Below the pieces are notes generated by a model. The model worked only from the letters and a program-made list of their open reading frames with translations. It did no database searches and was not told where the DNA came from. This document shows, piece by piece, positions 47,740 through 59,400 of a stretch of DNA of 64,000 nt; positions within the stretch are counted from its first letter, which is position 1; each line of letters begins with the position of its first letter. This DNA comes from Sindora glabra. Lineage: Eukaryota > Streptophyta > Magnoliopsida > Fabales > Fabaceae. The translations under genes and the position numbers were made by a program. The DNA is taken from assembly GCA_020226215.1 (NCBI GenBank), contig CM035227.1:105693732-105757731 (forward strand), written 5' to 3'.

Positions 47740-48530
47740 AACTATATGATATAGGCAAATTACATGCAAGAATGTTATAAGTTAGAAGAGTAATAAAAAT
47801 ATGGTCAGCCACTTTGAGTAATTTGAATTCAACAAATACTATTAATCTTTTTCAAGGTAGTCAACAGGCAAACAACAACGATATCATATCCAGAACCTTT
47901 TAGAAGCTCTGTCATGGGGATTAAATTAAACATCCCAATTTGCTAAACCATAAGCACACCTTTTTTTGTCAAATTCTACCATTATTTTATAACAGTTCGT
48001 ATTCCAATGATGCAGCTCCTATTCTTGGACAGAAAGTCGGGAAGGAAGTCCAATTTTTAAATATGGAGGCTGTAGTTTACTTAATACAAAATGAAAAAAT
48101 ATAATGAGCAAGGTCATCAAGGCTTACCAGAAATTGCTAGTGTCGTTGTCGGGAACTGTTGCTAGGGTTTAAAAGAGATGGCAGAAGCTCGAGAACTAGA
48201 AATCGCCAGTACCGTTGCCGGAGACTGCTGCTAGGGTTGAGAGGCGATGGGAGATACTCGAGAAACAACGGCATACACAAAGAAATGGAATTTTGATATT
48301 TAAATTATAAAGGCAAAATTGGTATTAAGTAATTCTAACAGGGTCATTTTTGTCTATAAATTAATTAAAAACGCAGGCAATAAAACTTATCGAGGGGGGA
48401 GTGGGTAAGTGACCTCCTGCGTTTTATAGGAAATACAAGTTCCCGGGAAGATCCATTTCCTCCCATTTGCGCAACCAAACAACTCTATGGTAATTTATTT
48501 CCTGGGAACTCCAATTTCCCACGTAGTTGC

Positions 48531-48548
48531 TACGAACCAAACGACCCC
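48531..48548 (-). repeat. Right terminal inverted repeat
   Basis: On the minus strand it reads GGGGTCGTTTGGTTCGTA. A related TTTGGTTG phrase recurs about 50 bp inside, as it does inside the left end. Confidence 0.85.
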
Positions 48549-48600
48549 TTATTTTTGCCTTCCCAATGAAATACGTGAACCATTGACTTATATCACTAAT
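48549..48600 (+). pseudogene. Copy C, 3' part, resuming after the transposon
   Basis: TTATTTTTGCCTTCCCAATG and the following GAAATACGTGAACC align with TTATTTTTGGGTTTCTGATG and GAAACTTCACCC of copy A (15,728 on). Joined to 37,072 across one TTA, the match is continuous, which proves that the transposon is an insertion in this relic. The similarity fades after about 48,600. Confidence 0.7.
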
Positions 48601-48829
48601 ATAGAATTGTTCTTTAACGTGATTCTATTTATGTTCGTTAAAATAAAAATTAATATCTATAATAATATTATAATATTTTTAAAAAAGTACAACTTATCAC
48701 ATTAATTAAAATTATAAAGCCTTATTTTTTAATGAGAAATGGAAGGTTTAATATAAAAATATTTAATATGATAATTTTATAATAAACTAACATAAAAAAG
48801 TATATCAATAGTCCATTATTGATTATATT

Positions 48830-51800
48830 TATAAAAATTAGTGTTTTAAACATCAGTTGTACTTAAAATCATCATTTAAATGTTATTTATTATTAATTAA
48901 TATTTATAATATTATTTAAAATTATAAAAATTATTTATATTTCAATGATTTGCTCATTTAAAATGCACTCTAATATTCGTATGTGAACACTTACAATATC
49001 AATTTTGCCAACAACTAACATCTAAAAGGTTTGTTAATAAACTTAATATGAAAGAAAATCATTTTAAATGTCAATTATTTGTAAAAAATCAATATAGAAT
49101 TTTCTATATTGCCTATAAATTATATCTGCAATTTCCTTTTTCTTTTACTCTATTTCTCATTTAGGTATTAATTCCATAATTTCTCTTTCACTTTTATTTT
49201 TATTTAAGTTTTCACTCTAGTATTTATTTAAGTGACATATGAGAATAATACATTATTAATACTATTTGATCATTAACTGCTAAGATACAAGTCATTACTT
49301 TTGGATTATTATTCTTTTACCATAATTTGTGTCAAACTTTCAAAATGTACAATGGACATGAAAGTAAAGGATTGAGGATAAAATACGATTGTTATGGATA
49401 TGAAAACAAGAGATTGAGAATAAAATACGATTGCCACAAACATGAAAATAAGGGATTGCTTCAAGGATGGCATGAAGATAATCATCATTAGTTTTCTTTA
49501 AGGTTGTGAGATGAATATCTATAAATCATGTTTCTATTCTCTATCATGAAGATAATTATCATTACTTTTCTTTAAAGTGATTGTAGTTACAAATATTATG
49601 TCTTCCTAAATATTAATAACAAAATGTTTATTCTTTAAGACAAGAACGTGCAGCATAAACGGATATATTGATAATCTAATATAATTTTTGTATAGATCAC
49701 TATTAGAAAAATAACAAGATATGGGAGTTATTTTTTTTAAAGACAAAAAAGCTAAATAATATTTTTTATTATAACTGACATATAAAGATATACAAATAGT
49801 TAACTAACTTGTAATAAATATTTATTAACATGTAATAAATACTAAACTTTATAAAGTAATGTGTATTGAGAACTTGTCACTAGTACATAGTAAATGATTT
49901 ACGTCAATTGATAAATGTCGGTTTAAAACAAAATTTGACATTTATTTTAATGCAATAATATTTTCAAAATTATATAAAAACTTAAGGCAATAAATAAGAA
50001 TACAATTGACATCTAAACATTACTCATGAACCTATAACATTGATTTTAGACATAACCATCATTTAAAATGAATTTTAGAAACCTCATTGAAAACTGCAAA
50101 ATCATAGGATGATGGTTATAGTTAACAACTGATGTCTAAAAGGTATTTCAAAATTCTTGTTAAAAATTATAGAAGTATAGGACATTAATCCTTGTAATAT
50201 CCATCATTTAAAAAGCATTTAAGGAATCACATTGGAAACTATAGAATCATAAAATGTTGGATTTGTTTAATAATTGATGTCTATTTTTTCTATATATCTT
50301 CACTTAAACTTTCTTTTTTTCATTTGAACTCTTTTGACATCTTTCAAATATGCTCTAAAGTATTTTGTGTTTGATACATAATGTTATTATTAATCTTTCA
50401 CTCTACTATCATCGAAAGAGTACAATGAAACAATGTTAACCTTTATTTCTCTCTCGTTATATACTTTCTTATTTCTCATAAAGTGAAAATGGAATGGAAG
50501 AGTTAGTGAATGATAATTACTATTAATTTCTCACTCCACTTCCATCTACTTCTCTTGTTGTATACTCTCTTATTTCCTATAGAGTAATCAAAATAAAGGA
50601 ATTTTAGTAACAACATTGGAGTTTGCATTAAAGATGGAGATTTTGATACATAATAATTTTTTTTTGTTGTTTTTGCATATTCATATGTAGACATGTAGTT
50701 TTTATACTTTCATTATAAATAAAGTAATGAAAATTATTTTTTTTTAAATTTACAAAATTATTTTTCTTTACTCATTTGTATGTTATTTTTACTTAAAATT
50801 CTATAATAAGCATTTAGATAACACAGATTAATAGAGAAAAGACATATCAAAACAAATATAATGCTTTGTGTTAAATTGGTTTAAAAATAATTTTCTTGTC
50901 ATATTTAGTTTTTTACATACAACAATCTTTAAAAATTGAAAGGCCTTTGTTGATGAAATGAAAAATATAAAAATGTTAGTTTTTATAATTAATTAATATC
51001 TAATATGATAACATTTTCTCATAATCTAATGAAGTCTAAATGAATATTATTTATAAATAAGTTTAAATAAATGAAACTAAAGATATCTAAATGAATGAAT
51101 TTATAAAAAAAATAAATGAATGAAACTAAGGAAGTTTAAATAAATAAATCTAAAGAAGTTTAAATAAATGAACTAAAGATAACTTCATTAATGGAATTAA
51201 TGAAGGAACTTGAAACATCAATTATTTTTTTATGACCATCATTTACGTCCATTTTAATGTCATGACAATTCATCAACCTAAAATTATAATGTTAATTTAT
51301 TTTTATTAGCCGTAATATAAATCCTTCTCAATTATTTTGATAGTTCATCAACAATTTATATATCATTTTATCACTTAACTAATGTGTTAGACATTAGTTT
51401 TAAATTAATAGTCGATATTTAATTATTTTTTGTTCGCCTATAGATAAGGCTCTCTCTCTCTTTAAAATAAATCAACAATCTATGAAAATAGCTTTCATTC
51501 CATTAAAAAGAGAACTTATTAAGTGCTTCATTCCATTAATTTTATGTTTAATAAGGTATTTGATTTCTTTATTTGGCATATGCTTTCTAATTGTCAATGT
51601 TTTTAAATGCAAGATTGGAAATATGCTACTTGCTCTATATGTCATCTCAAACTTGATAAAACAAGTTCTATTCGTGCTCTACCAATAAGTACTATCCAAT
51701 GCAAGGCTATTATTATGGAATCTCTTTCATTTATAAATGCAAATATGATTGGGCAAAAATTATGAGTTACAATAAGATTATGGATCATTAAGATTCACAC

Positions 51801-53080
51801 ATTTATGAATCATGTATTTACCCATCGTAAAAGATATAGTTTCATAATCTTATTATAACTCACAATTTTTGCACCACTATATATTTGCATTTGTACATGC
51901 AACTGTGAGAGATTCTTAAATAATAACCTAGCAATGGATAATATTAATTGATATGACACAATTAGGAGATTTACGATCAAATTTGAGATATCATATAAAG
52001 TAAGTGGCTAGTATATCCTTGCATTGAAAAATAAGAATAATCAGTGACTCATAACAAATGAAACAATCAAGCAATATAAATGAATTATGAGTAAAAGATA
52101 ATCACTTTTCCTTTTAATTTATGTAAAATTATCATATCATCTATATTTATTATAAATAAAAAGTCTATTATTTATTGTAAATAATATTTTTTTCTTTGTA
52201 TTTGTTCATGTACAAATACGGAACAAATAAAATGGCAAAATCGATTCTTGTAATAGATTGTCTTTTTTGTCATATGTTCCATTTATATTCAATTTGTTAT
52301 TGTTTGTACTTATTTAATTGTATAAAAAAATGTCATAATATCAAAAAGAATTTTAATACTATTAATTCACTTAAATTAACTCAAATAAAAAGTATAAAAG
52401 ATCAATTTACAAAATAATGTCAATGTACAATTTCATCAATTTTAGTCTAATATACACATGCTTATTATATTTAGTTATCTTGGAATAATTTTAGGATTAT
52501 TTTGGAATGGTTATAAAAAAAGTTACCTCAAAGAAAAGAAATTTTTTTCTTATTAAAAGGAATTTATATATTAAGACGTCAATTTTTGTGAACATTATTT
52601 AGTAAGATGATATCATTGTATTAAAGATAACATATTTTTTTAAATTGACATATAATATTAAATTTATATATTGATTCATTACAAAAATTGATGTAGAAAC
52701 TTAGGCCACAAAAGTGAATTGAAAATTGAAAGATTAAAGCATGATATAAGTTTAAAATAAAAGGAAAGAAACATAATACCATTTACAAATTTCATCTAAA
52801 AGTTCTTTTGACCTTAAAATGGTTTGTCGTCTAATGAGGTATACTTTTCTTTTAAATATAAGATGATTATTTTGCAATAATAAAAATTAGCCTACAGTCA
52901 AATATGTGAAATTTAATACTTATTAGAAGCATGCCCAATATAATTATAAGGTTTTTTTTTTTCTTTTGTATTTATTTTTAGTTTTTTATTCGACCTTATT
53001 TTGTTACTTATCATTTTGATGCACTTTTTATAAGTTTGCATAGATAAAAAAAAATTGATCTTATTCGTCTTTGTTAAAAT
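48830..53080 (+). repeat. Long AT-rich repeat family, copy 2
   Basis: Ordered similarity to copy 1 (5.95-9.66 kb): ATACATTATTAATACTATTT near 49,240, the GACATATAAAGATATACAAA patch near 49,780, AAACAATCAAGCAATATAAA near 52,060, and CCTTAAAATGGTTTGTCGTC near 52,810. Patches such as AACAACTGATGTCTAAAAGG (50,130) and inverted partners occur several times around 49.9-50.3 kb, as in CACTA subterminal regions. This copy also contains a fold-back insertion at about 51.6-52.0 kb. No readable transposase. Confidence 0.55.
51605..52035. repeat. Fold-back element with arms of about 185 bp
   Basis: The left arm (about 51,605-51,787) is the reverse complement of the right arm (about 51,838-52,032). Anchors are CAATGCAAGGCTATTATTAT with ATAATAACCTAGCAATGG, AAATGCAAATATGATTGG with ATATATTTGCATTT, and TGAGTTACAATAAGATTATG with CATAATCTTATTATAACTCA. 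The loop is about 50 nt. A short open frame at 51,482-51,688 overlaps the left arm and is not a gene. Confidence 0.7.
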
Positions 53081-53699
53081 TCTACATATTATCTATTATA
53101 TTCTTATATGAAAATGTCTAATACACTATTTTTTCATGAATGTTAATTTTATCTACAAGTATTTTATTCAAAAAGCTTTTTAAGGAGTATAAACCTCATA
53201 TATTGAATAATAAATATTAAGATAAATTTAGTGAAACTCCTATCTTTCATTGTGGTATTGTATACAATATTTCAATATTTTCAATCTTTTATTATTCTAT
53301 TTATTCTTTAAAGTTATTTAAATTGGAATTCTTTAGAGCAATAAGAAATATTGACTTTTTATATTAAATTATGAATACATGGGAAATAGATAGGACAAGG
53401 GAGTAAGGAACATGGAAAAATAGTTAGGGTTTAAGATGAATAAGTAAGGAACTATAGGTCAAAGCATAAGGATAAAGTTAGAGTTTAGAATGATAGAGTG
53501 AAGTATTAAGGGCCACAATTTGGATGGATGGAGTAAGTGGACATACAATATCAATTATTTAAATGAACCAATGTAGTATCATGGGAATTAGACAGAAAAA
53601 AAATGTGAATTTTAATATTATTTCTTAATATTATGGAAAAATAAACAATCCTGATTTTCATGGAATAAAAATTGACATTGTTTTTCTATTGTATGACAA

Positions 53700-55760
53700 T
53701 TTGCAAACTATTGTTGAAACCATGTATACTATAATGGTCTATTACACATTAATCATTTTCTAACATGTAATCCCCTAAATATCCGATGTTAATTAGCTAT
53801 TTTGTAATAGTTTGTCAAAATTATGACATTGATTTTTGTTTAATAACTAATGTATACTAATTTTCATTCTATCTATAAATTTCTTTTTCATTTCATCTTT
53901 TGTTTAAATGGAATAAGAGGACAATATATCTATTCTTGTTGTACATTAAGAAAAGTTTTAAATTTTATAATCATAAGCATCTCATCAAATTATAGTTATC
54001 TTTTACCTTAAAATAATTTAGGTAGTAATAGCTATTTGTAATTTGATACAATTGTCATTATCATATAATTCAAAACTTTATTAAATATGTAGTATTGGTA
54101 GGTATGTTGTTCTTATATTTCACTTAATACTATAAGGAATGCATGGCTAATGTCTATGTAATCTTGTAAAACACTCTCATACAAGGAAAACAAATTAGAT
54201 CTCTCTTCAGCGCACTAGAATTTGCAAGAGTTTTTTTTTAGTGATTATATTGTAAATTACATTAATTTTAACTTAGGGTTACATAGTAATTATGTTGTAA
54301 ATTATATTGATAATCTAATATAATTTTTATATAGGTTATTGTTAGAAAAATGCCAAAATGTAGTTGTATTAAAAAATTAGCTTAAAAAATAGTTATTTAT
54401 TATTAAAAATTGATATGGTTTTGAAATACCACATTCATTTAAAAAAATTGACATTTAAAGATATACTAATGGCAATACAGTGATTTCAATCATCATGAAG
54501 ATTCATCAATAGTTTATATAATGTCTGACAATTTGCTATTATTATATAAATTGGGCTCTCATTGGTGTTTAAAGGTTTAGATCTTGGTATTCAAATTTAC
54601 TAGAGCTCTTTAGAAAGACTTGAGATCTTTTAACAATTTCTTGCACGGACTTATAGCCACACTTTGGTGATGAATATAAAAACTCTATGAAGCATTTAGA
54701 AGGACTTCAAGAATCTATCCAAATGCTTTATAAAATCCCTTTGCTTATTATTGAAAGTGTGGATATAAATCTTTAAAAAGACTTTTGATTAATTTCATAA
54801 TTTTCTTAATAGCCTCTGTAATGTGGAATGCTACAATTTACATCCTTAATTTTAGAATCCTTCCTTGTTGATGGATTCTAAAAGCTGTTAATCTATATCC
54901 TTTATGTCAAGAAACATATTTAGGAATATTGAGAAAATAAAAAGCATAGGTTGCAAAATGATAATAAACTTGTTATGAAAAGAAGTAATATGTTCATTCT
55001 TGTATTGATAGGCTTGAGTTCAATATAAGAATGGTGATATTACTTTTTTTATTATAATTTATTTTCAATTTGCAATCATTTATACCTTTCAAGTAATATG
55101 CCCTTCAAGTTAAAAGCCTTAAGTAATATAAAGAAATTAAAAAATATATATATCTCACTTTTCTCTTTTTCATTGAAAGTCTATTATTTTTATTGTTTCT
55201 CATTTGTTAGATTATTCAATTTATTATTATTTACATCTATTTAATTGTATAAAAAATATCAATAAAAAATAATTTTAATGCTAATGACTTGTAAAATTAT
55301 AAAATTTTTGACTTATGGAAAATCAAAACATTTTAGTTTATAACCATCGATTTTTATATAATAATTGACTGTTTAATATTACAAATTGAACAACTATTGT
55401 TTTATTATATACATTGATTTGTTCTTATCAACCAATGTGTAAACTTAAAATAATTCACAATCCAAGATGTGAAATAAAATAAAAAAGTGAAATCATGACT
55501 ATTATTTATAAAATTTATCATAAAACTCTTACTAATCCTAAAATGATTCTCTTATTAATTAGGTATGTTCTTTTTCCAACCTTAAGATGATACTTTTCAA
55601 TTTTGTATTTATATTCCCTAATTATTTTACCAGACTAAAACTCTATTAACTTCATAGTTAAATATATGAGATTTAACACTTATTAAAAAATATAAAATAC
55701 AAATATAAGAATTTATTCTATATTTAATATTTGTTCTTGTAATTTAATTTATAATTTTAT
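53700..55760 (+). repeat. Long AT-rich repeat family, copy 3 (partial)
   Basis: Matches include AATCTAATATAATTTTTATA (54,310, as in 49,671), TTGACATTTAAAGATATACT (54,445), TTCTTGTATTGATAGGCTTG (54,997, as in 7,360) and ACTCTATTAACTTCATAGTT (55,640, as in 8,190). It runs in the same orientation directly after copy 2, so the two may be a tandem or nested pair. No coding. Confidence 0.55.
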
Positions 55761-56079
55761 AATAATTTCAATAAAGATATATTAATTTAAGATATTTAAG
55801 TAAACTTCACTAACTCTCTTAATCTGTACAATAAATACACTCATTAATTGAATTATTGATAATAGTAATAAATTGATTATAATATTTTTTATTAAATTAA
55901 TAACATAATTTTTTTATTAAATGTAACCTTCTGCACATATATAAACTATGGAGGTTAGTAATTCTACTAAAATAATTTTATAGTATTATATTCTATTTGG
56001 ATAATGCTATAAGATTATTTTTTTTAATTTTAAAATAAATAAATTAAAATATAAAATATAAATTTTAATATATTAAATA

Positions 56080-56449
56080 TAAGATGAAACTCCTCGTAGC
56101 ATTAAATTAAACCTTTCTATTTTTATCTAAGAATTTCTCAGCGGGGTAAAAGAGAACGATAGATGGAACTTACCGCGTGAGAGAAAATCTCAAGGCGCCA
56201 ACGTTTCTCTCTTTGCTCTCTCTTCGCCGCGTTGCGTCCGCCCACCCACTCCTTCTCTTTTCCCCTCTGAAAATTCCTTCACTCCCTCTTCCTCAACTTC
56301 TACAATTCTTAGGGTTTTTGTGTGTCTTTTTATCTCTCTCTCCTCCCAAACCAGATGACCATTCCTAGGCTTTCAGTTTTCCCTCTTTACAAGCCCATCA
56401 TTTCCTCCCAGAGTGTAATTTTTTAGGGTTTTGACGAGCTGCCATCGCC
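56080..56449 (+). promoter_or_regulatory. Promoter-proximal and 5'-UTR region of the ACBP gene
   Basis: Composition changes sharply from AT-rich to CT-rich at about 56,200, as is usual in plant 5' UTRs (CTCTCTTTGCTCTCTCTTCG near 56,205). No convincing TATA box. A five-codon upstream ORF (ATG 56,163, stop TGA 56,178-56,180) would lie in the leader if transcription starts upstream of it. A TTTAGGGTTTT phrase lies near 56,422, before the start codon. Confidence 0.4.
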
Positions 56450-59400
56450 ATGGCTGAGTGGCAATCACTGTTTCAATCCGTTTTCCTTGGCCTCGTTTTC
56501 TCGTATCTCGTCGCAAAGTTCATTTCCATTGTTGTCTCTTTGAAGGACAATAATTTGACTGTAACTCGTAGCACTAGCACCGACCACAGGAGTAACCAGA
56601 GCAAGGTTCGGGCCGATGAAAAACCTGGCAACGTTGTCGTTTCCCGTGGCAAACGTCCTTTCGGGTCAAGGCCTGGTTCAGGCGATGTGGGCGAGATCAA
56701 GGAGGATGACTCAATGATTGCCGAGCAGGGTAGTGTTAGAAATGAAAGCGTGGATGACGATGGTGACCAATCCCATGACGCTGACGACGATTGGGAAGGC
56801 GTGGAGAGTACGGAACTGGATGAGGCTTTCAGTGCCGCAACGGCTTTTGTCGCTGCTTCTGCTGCGGATCGGCTTTCGCAGATGGTGTCGAGGGATGTGC
56901 AACTCCAGCTTTATGGGTTGTACAAGATTGCCACCGAAGGGCCCTGTAGTACGCCTCCGCCATCAGGCACTGAAATTGACGGCTCGGGCAAAATGGTATT
57001 TGTCTGTATTGTTGCATCTATTGTTATTGGGCTGTCGAATCGGTATTGCGTGCATATTTGGGGCATGATGATAGATATTGTCAATCTTTTGAGCCAGTGG
57101 ATGTGTATAAATACTTATTATAGTAAATGCATCACTACAGCTTTATATCCTAATATTGATATGCTTGCATACTAATTTTTTTTTTCTTTTTTTTTGTGGA
57201 TCCCTGTTCTATTGAAAGTGCGTTATGCATTATTATTGAATCGTCTTGGTTTACCGGCTTAGTTAACTTGTTTTGTTATGTTTTCTTTTTAGTTCATCTT
57301 TTTTTCCCTTTAGTCTAGGCAAGCATGGCAAAAATTGGGTGCTATGCCTCCTGAAGATGCAATGCAGAAATACATAGATATTGTGACAGAGTTATATCCT
57401 TCTTGGTTAGATGGCGCATCTTTGGTGAGTTCCTTAGCTGTTTTTGGCACTCTGTCTGGATGAAAGAGATCTCTTTCATGAAAAGGGAGAACAATATACT
57501 TAAATAAAAAAGTAGTATGTTTATTGTATGTATCGATCTTTTGCTTAACTAGCCCCCGCTGTGTACATGACAGGGGAGCAAAGGTGGAGTTAGCGGTGTT
57601 TCAAGTTCAGAGGCTAAGGGGCCAATGGGACCAGTATTTAGCACTTTTGCGTATGAAGAGGAATCAGGCAGTGAGTTGTAAGGTTCCTAGAACTTTTAGT
57701 TGTAGGTAGATTTTAGGGCATATATCTAAATGGCGATACTTTTGTTTTATTTGCATGTAAGTATGCCTATGGTGTTGCATATAATAGAGGAATCTGTTTC
57801 TCTGACTTTGATGACCTTAACAGATTCTTTACTTGCAAAATATCCATGTGCAACTAAGCAATTCATCCATCAAAGAGGTCAAACTTGTAATAGTTCTGTC
57901 ACTATTGGGGATAGGCCTTAGTTTTAACTACAACTTCCATCAGTGTGCTCATTAGCATTGAGAAATGAAACCAAATTTCTTGTTGCAAGCTAACACTGTC
58001 AGGATTGGTGATGGTATATTGCTTTCAACTCCTAGGAGTTAAAAAACAGCCTTCTCTTAATGAAAATCTGACATGCATAATCATGGACTTAACGATGCAT
58101 GTGATTAATTGCAAGCTCATCATTCTGCCTTAGGATACAGTTGAAATTTGGATTTATATAGGCTTGCTATATAGTTTCCCCTGATCTAATTAGCCTAATC
58201 AATTCACAGAATATGGAGTTCTCCCTCATTGAAAATTTTGTCAGTTATATGTCATATTTGATTGATTAACGAGTCTAGGAAATTTACCAGCATTGTTCAT
58301 GTTTTGCGAGTTTTCCAATTTTTTAGAATTTTGTTAAATAAAGTTTCATGTCTGAGTATGCAAGGAACAGATCTGAACTTAACAATGGATTTTCAAATCG
58401 GCAACTATCTTGTTACCCATTATTGCTTGATATTCTTTAGCATAGAAATCATGTCTTTTTAGCAATTCTTTTGTGGGTATATATATGTCAATTTTCCATG
58501 ACTTAGTTGTCGCTGTACATCTTCATATCCTTTCACTGATAACTGATCCTTTCATTGTCATGAGTTTATTTTTGTTCTTCCATGGAGAATCACAATTATA
58601 AATTAATTTATAATAGCTTATTATTCTAATTGAGTTTTAGACAATGAAAGAACGGAAAAATGTGTTTGCAACCCTATCCATTAAACGAACTAAATATGAA
58701 TAGAGGTTGATGATTGTGATATATTTCTTCACAGGAAGATGGATGCCATTCATGGATTTGCAAGAGAAGGAGATGTTTCAAATCTACTCAAGTGCATTGA
58801 AAATGGTGTTTCAGTGAACTTGAAGGGTGAGTCATTTTTTTTATTTAAACTTAATTTATATGATATTTTCAAGTGTGCTACTAGATCTCAATAACTTGTT
58901 TTTGGTTGCTAAATGGACTACCTTCCTCTAAGCTGCTTGTTCTCATCATTGAGAAGTTCAATCACTGCCTAAGTGAGACAACATCAACCTGAATTTTAGA
59001 GAATTGCTTTGACAAGCCTAGCATGAGCACATCTATTCTTGACTCCTTTAGGATTGTTTATAAAGAAAGGTAGGTATCATGTTTTTTTGTAGGCATGCTT
59101 ATGTAAATTGCTACATGTCTTGTTTGAAAATAGGAAGTGGACTTGTAACTGACATGACAGGATGACAGGGAAAAGAATAGTACTGTAATCCTAACTGTTA
59201 GAAACATATCATTTAGTAAGGGTTGCATGCATCAAGAAATTTTTATGATATATGTCTGATATTCATTTGAGTCTTCCATTGTTTCTGATCTGTCTATCTA
59301 CTATGGACTTTGGGGAGAATAATACTGTTAATTTACTGTTCTGTAAGCAAGTTCTTAATCTTGTGATAACTTCTATTAGAAAGTTGTATATGAAAATGGA

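Larger units (their letters stand above)
37076..48548. mobile_element. 11.5-kb PIF/Harbinger-type DNA transposon carrying a Ulp1-like gene
   Basis: The ends are GGGGTCATTTGATTCATA (37,076) and, on the opposite strand, GGGGTCGTTTGGTTCGTA (48,548). They match at 15 of 18 positions, and all three differences are G-to-A on the left copy. TTA duplications flank it. Inside lie a DDE transposase and a Myb/SANT gene on the minus strand (the standard Harbinger pair), and on the plus strand a multi-exon gene with a coiled coil and a Ulp1/C48 protease domain. The introns and the convergent intergenic space are filled with 23 copies of a short hairpin. All three genes carry stops or shifts, so the element is inactive by itself. 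Length is large for the superfamily; the extra 6-7 kb is the Ulp1 gene and hairpin arrays. Confidence 0.85.

Noticed and set aside
56718..57068. 116-codon frame overlapping ACBP exon 1
   Set aside because: It is the frame of ACBP shifted by one. Only its ALKLTARAKW part is real coding, reached because of the extra base at 56,966.
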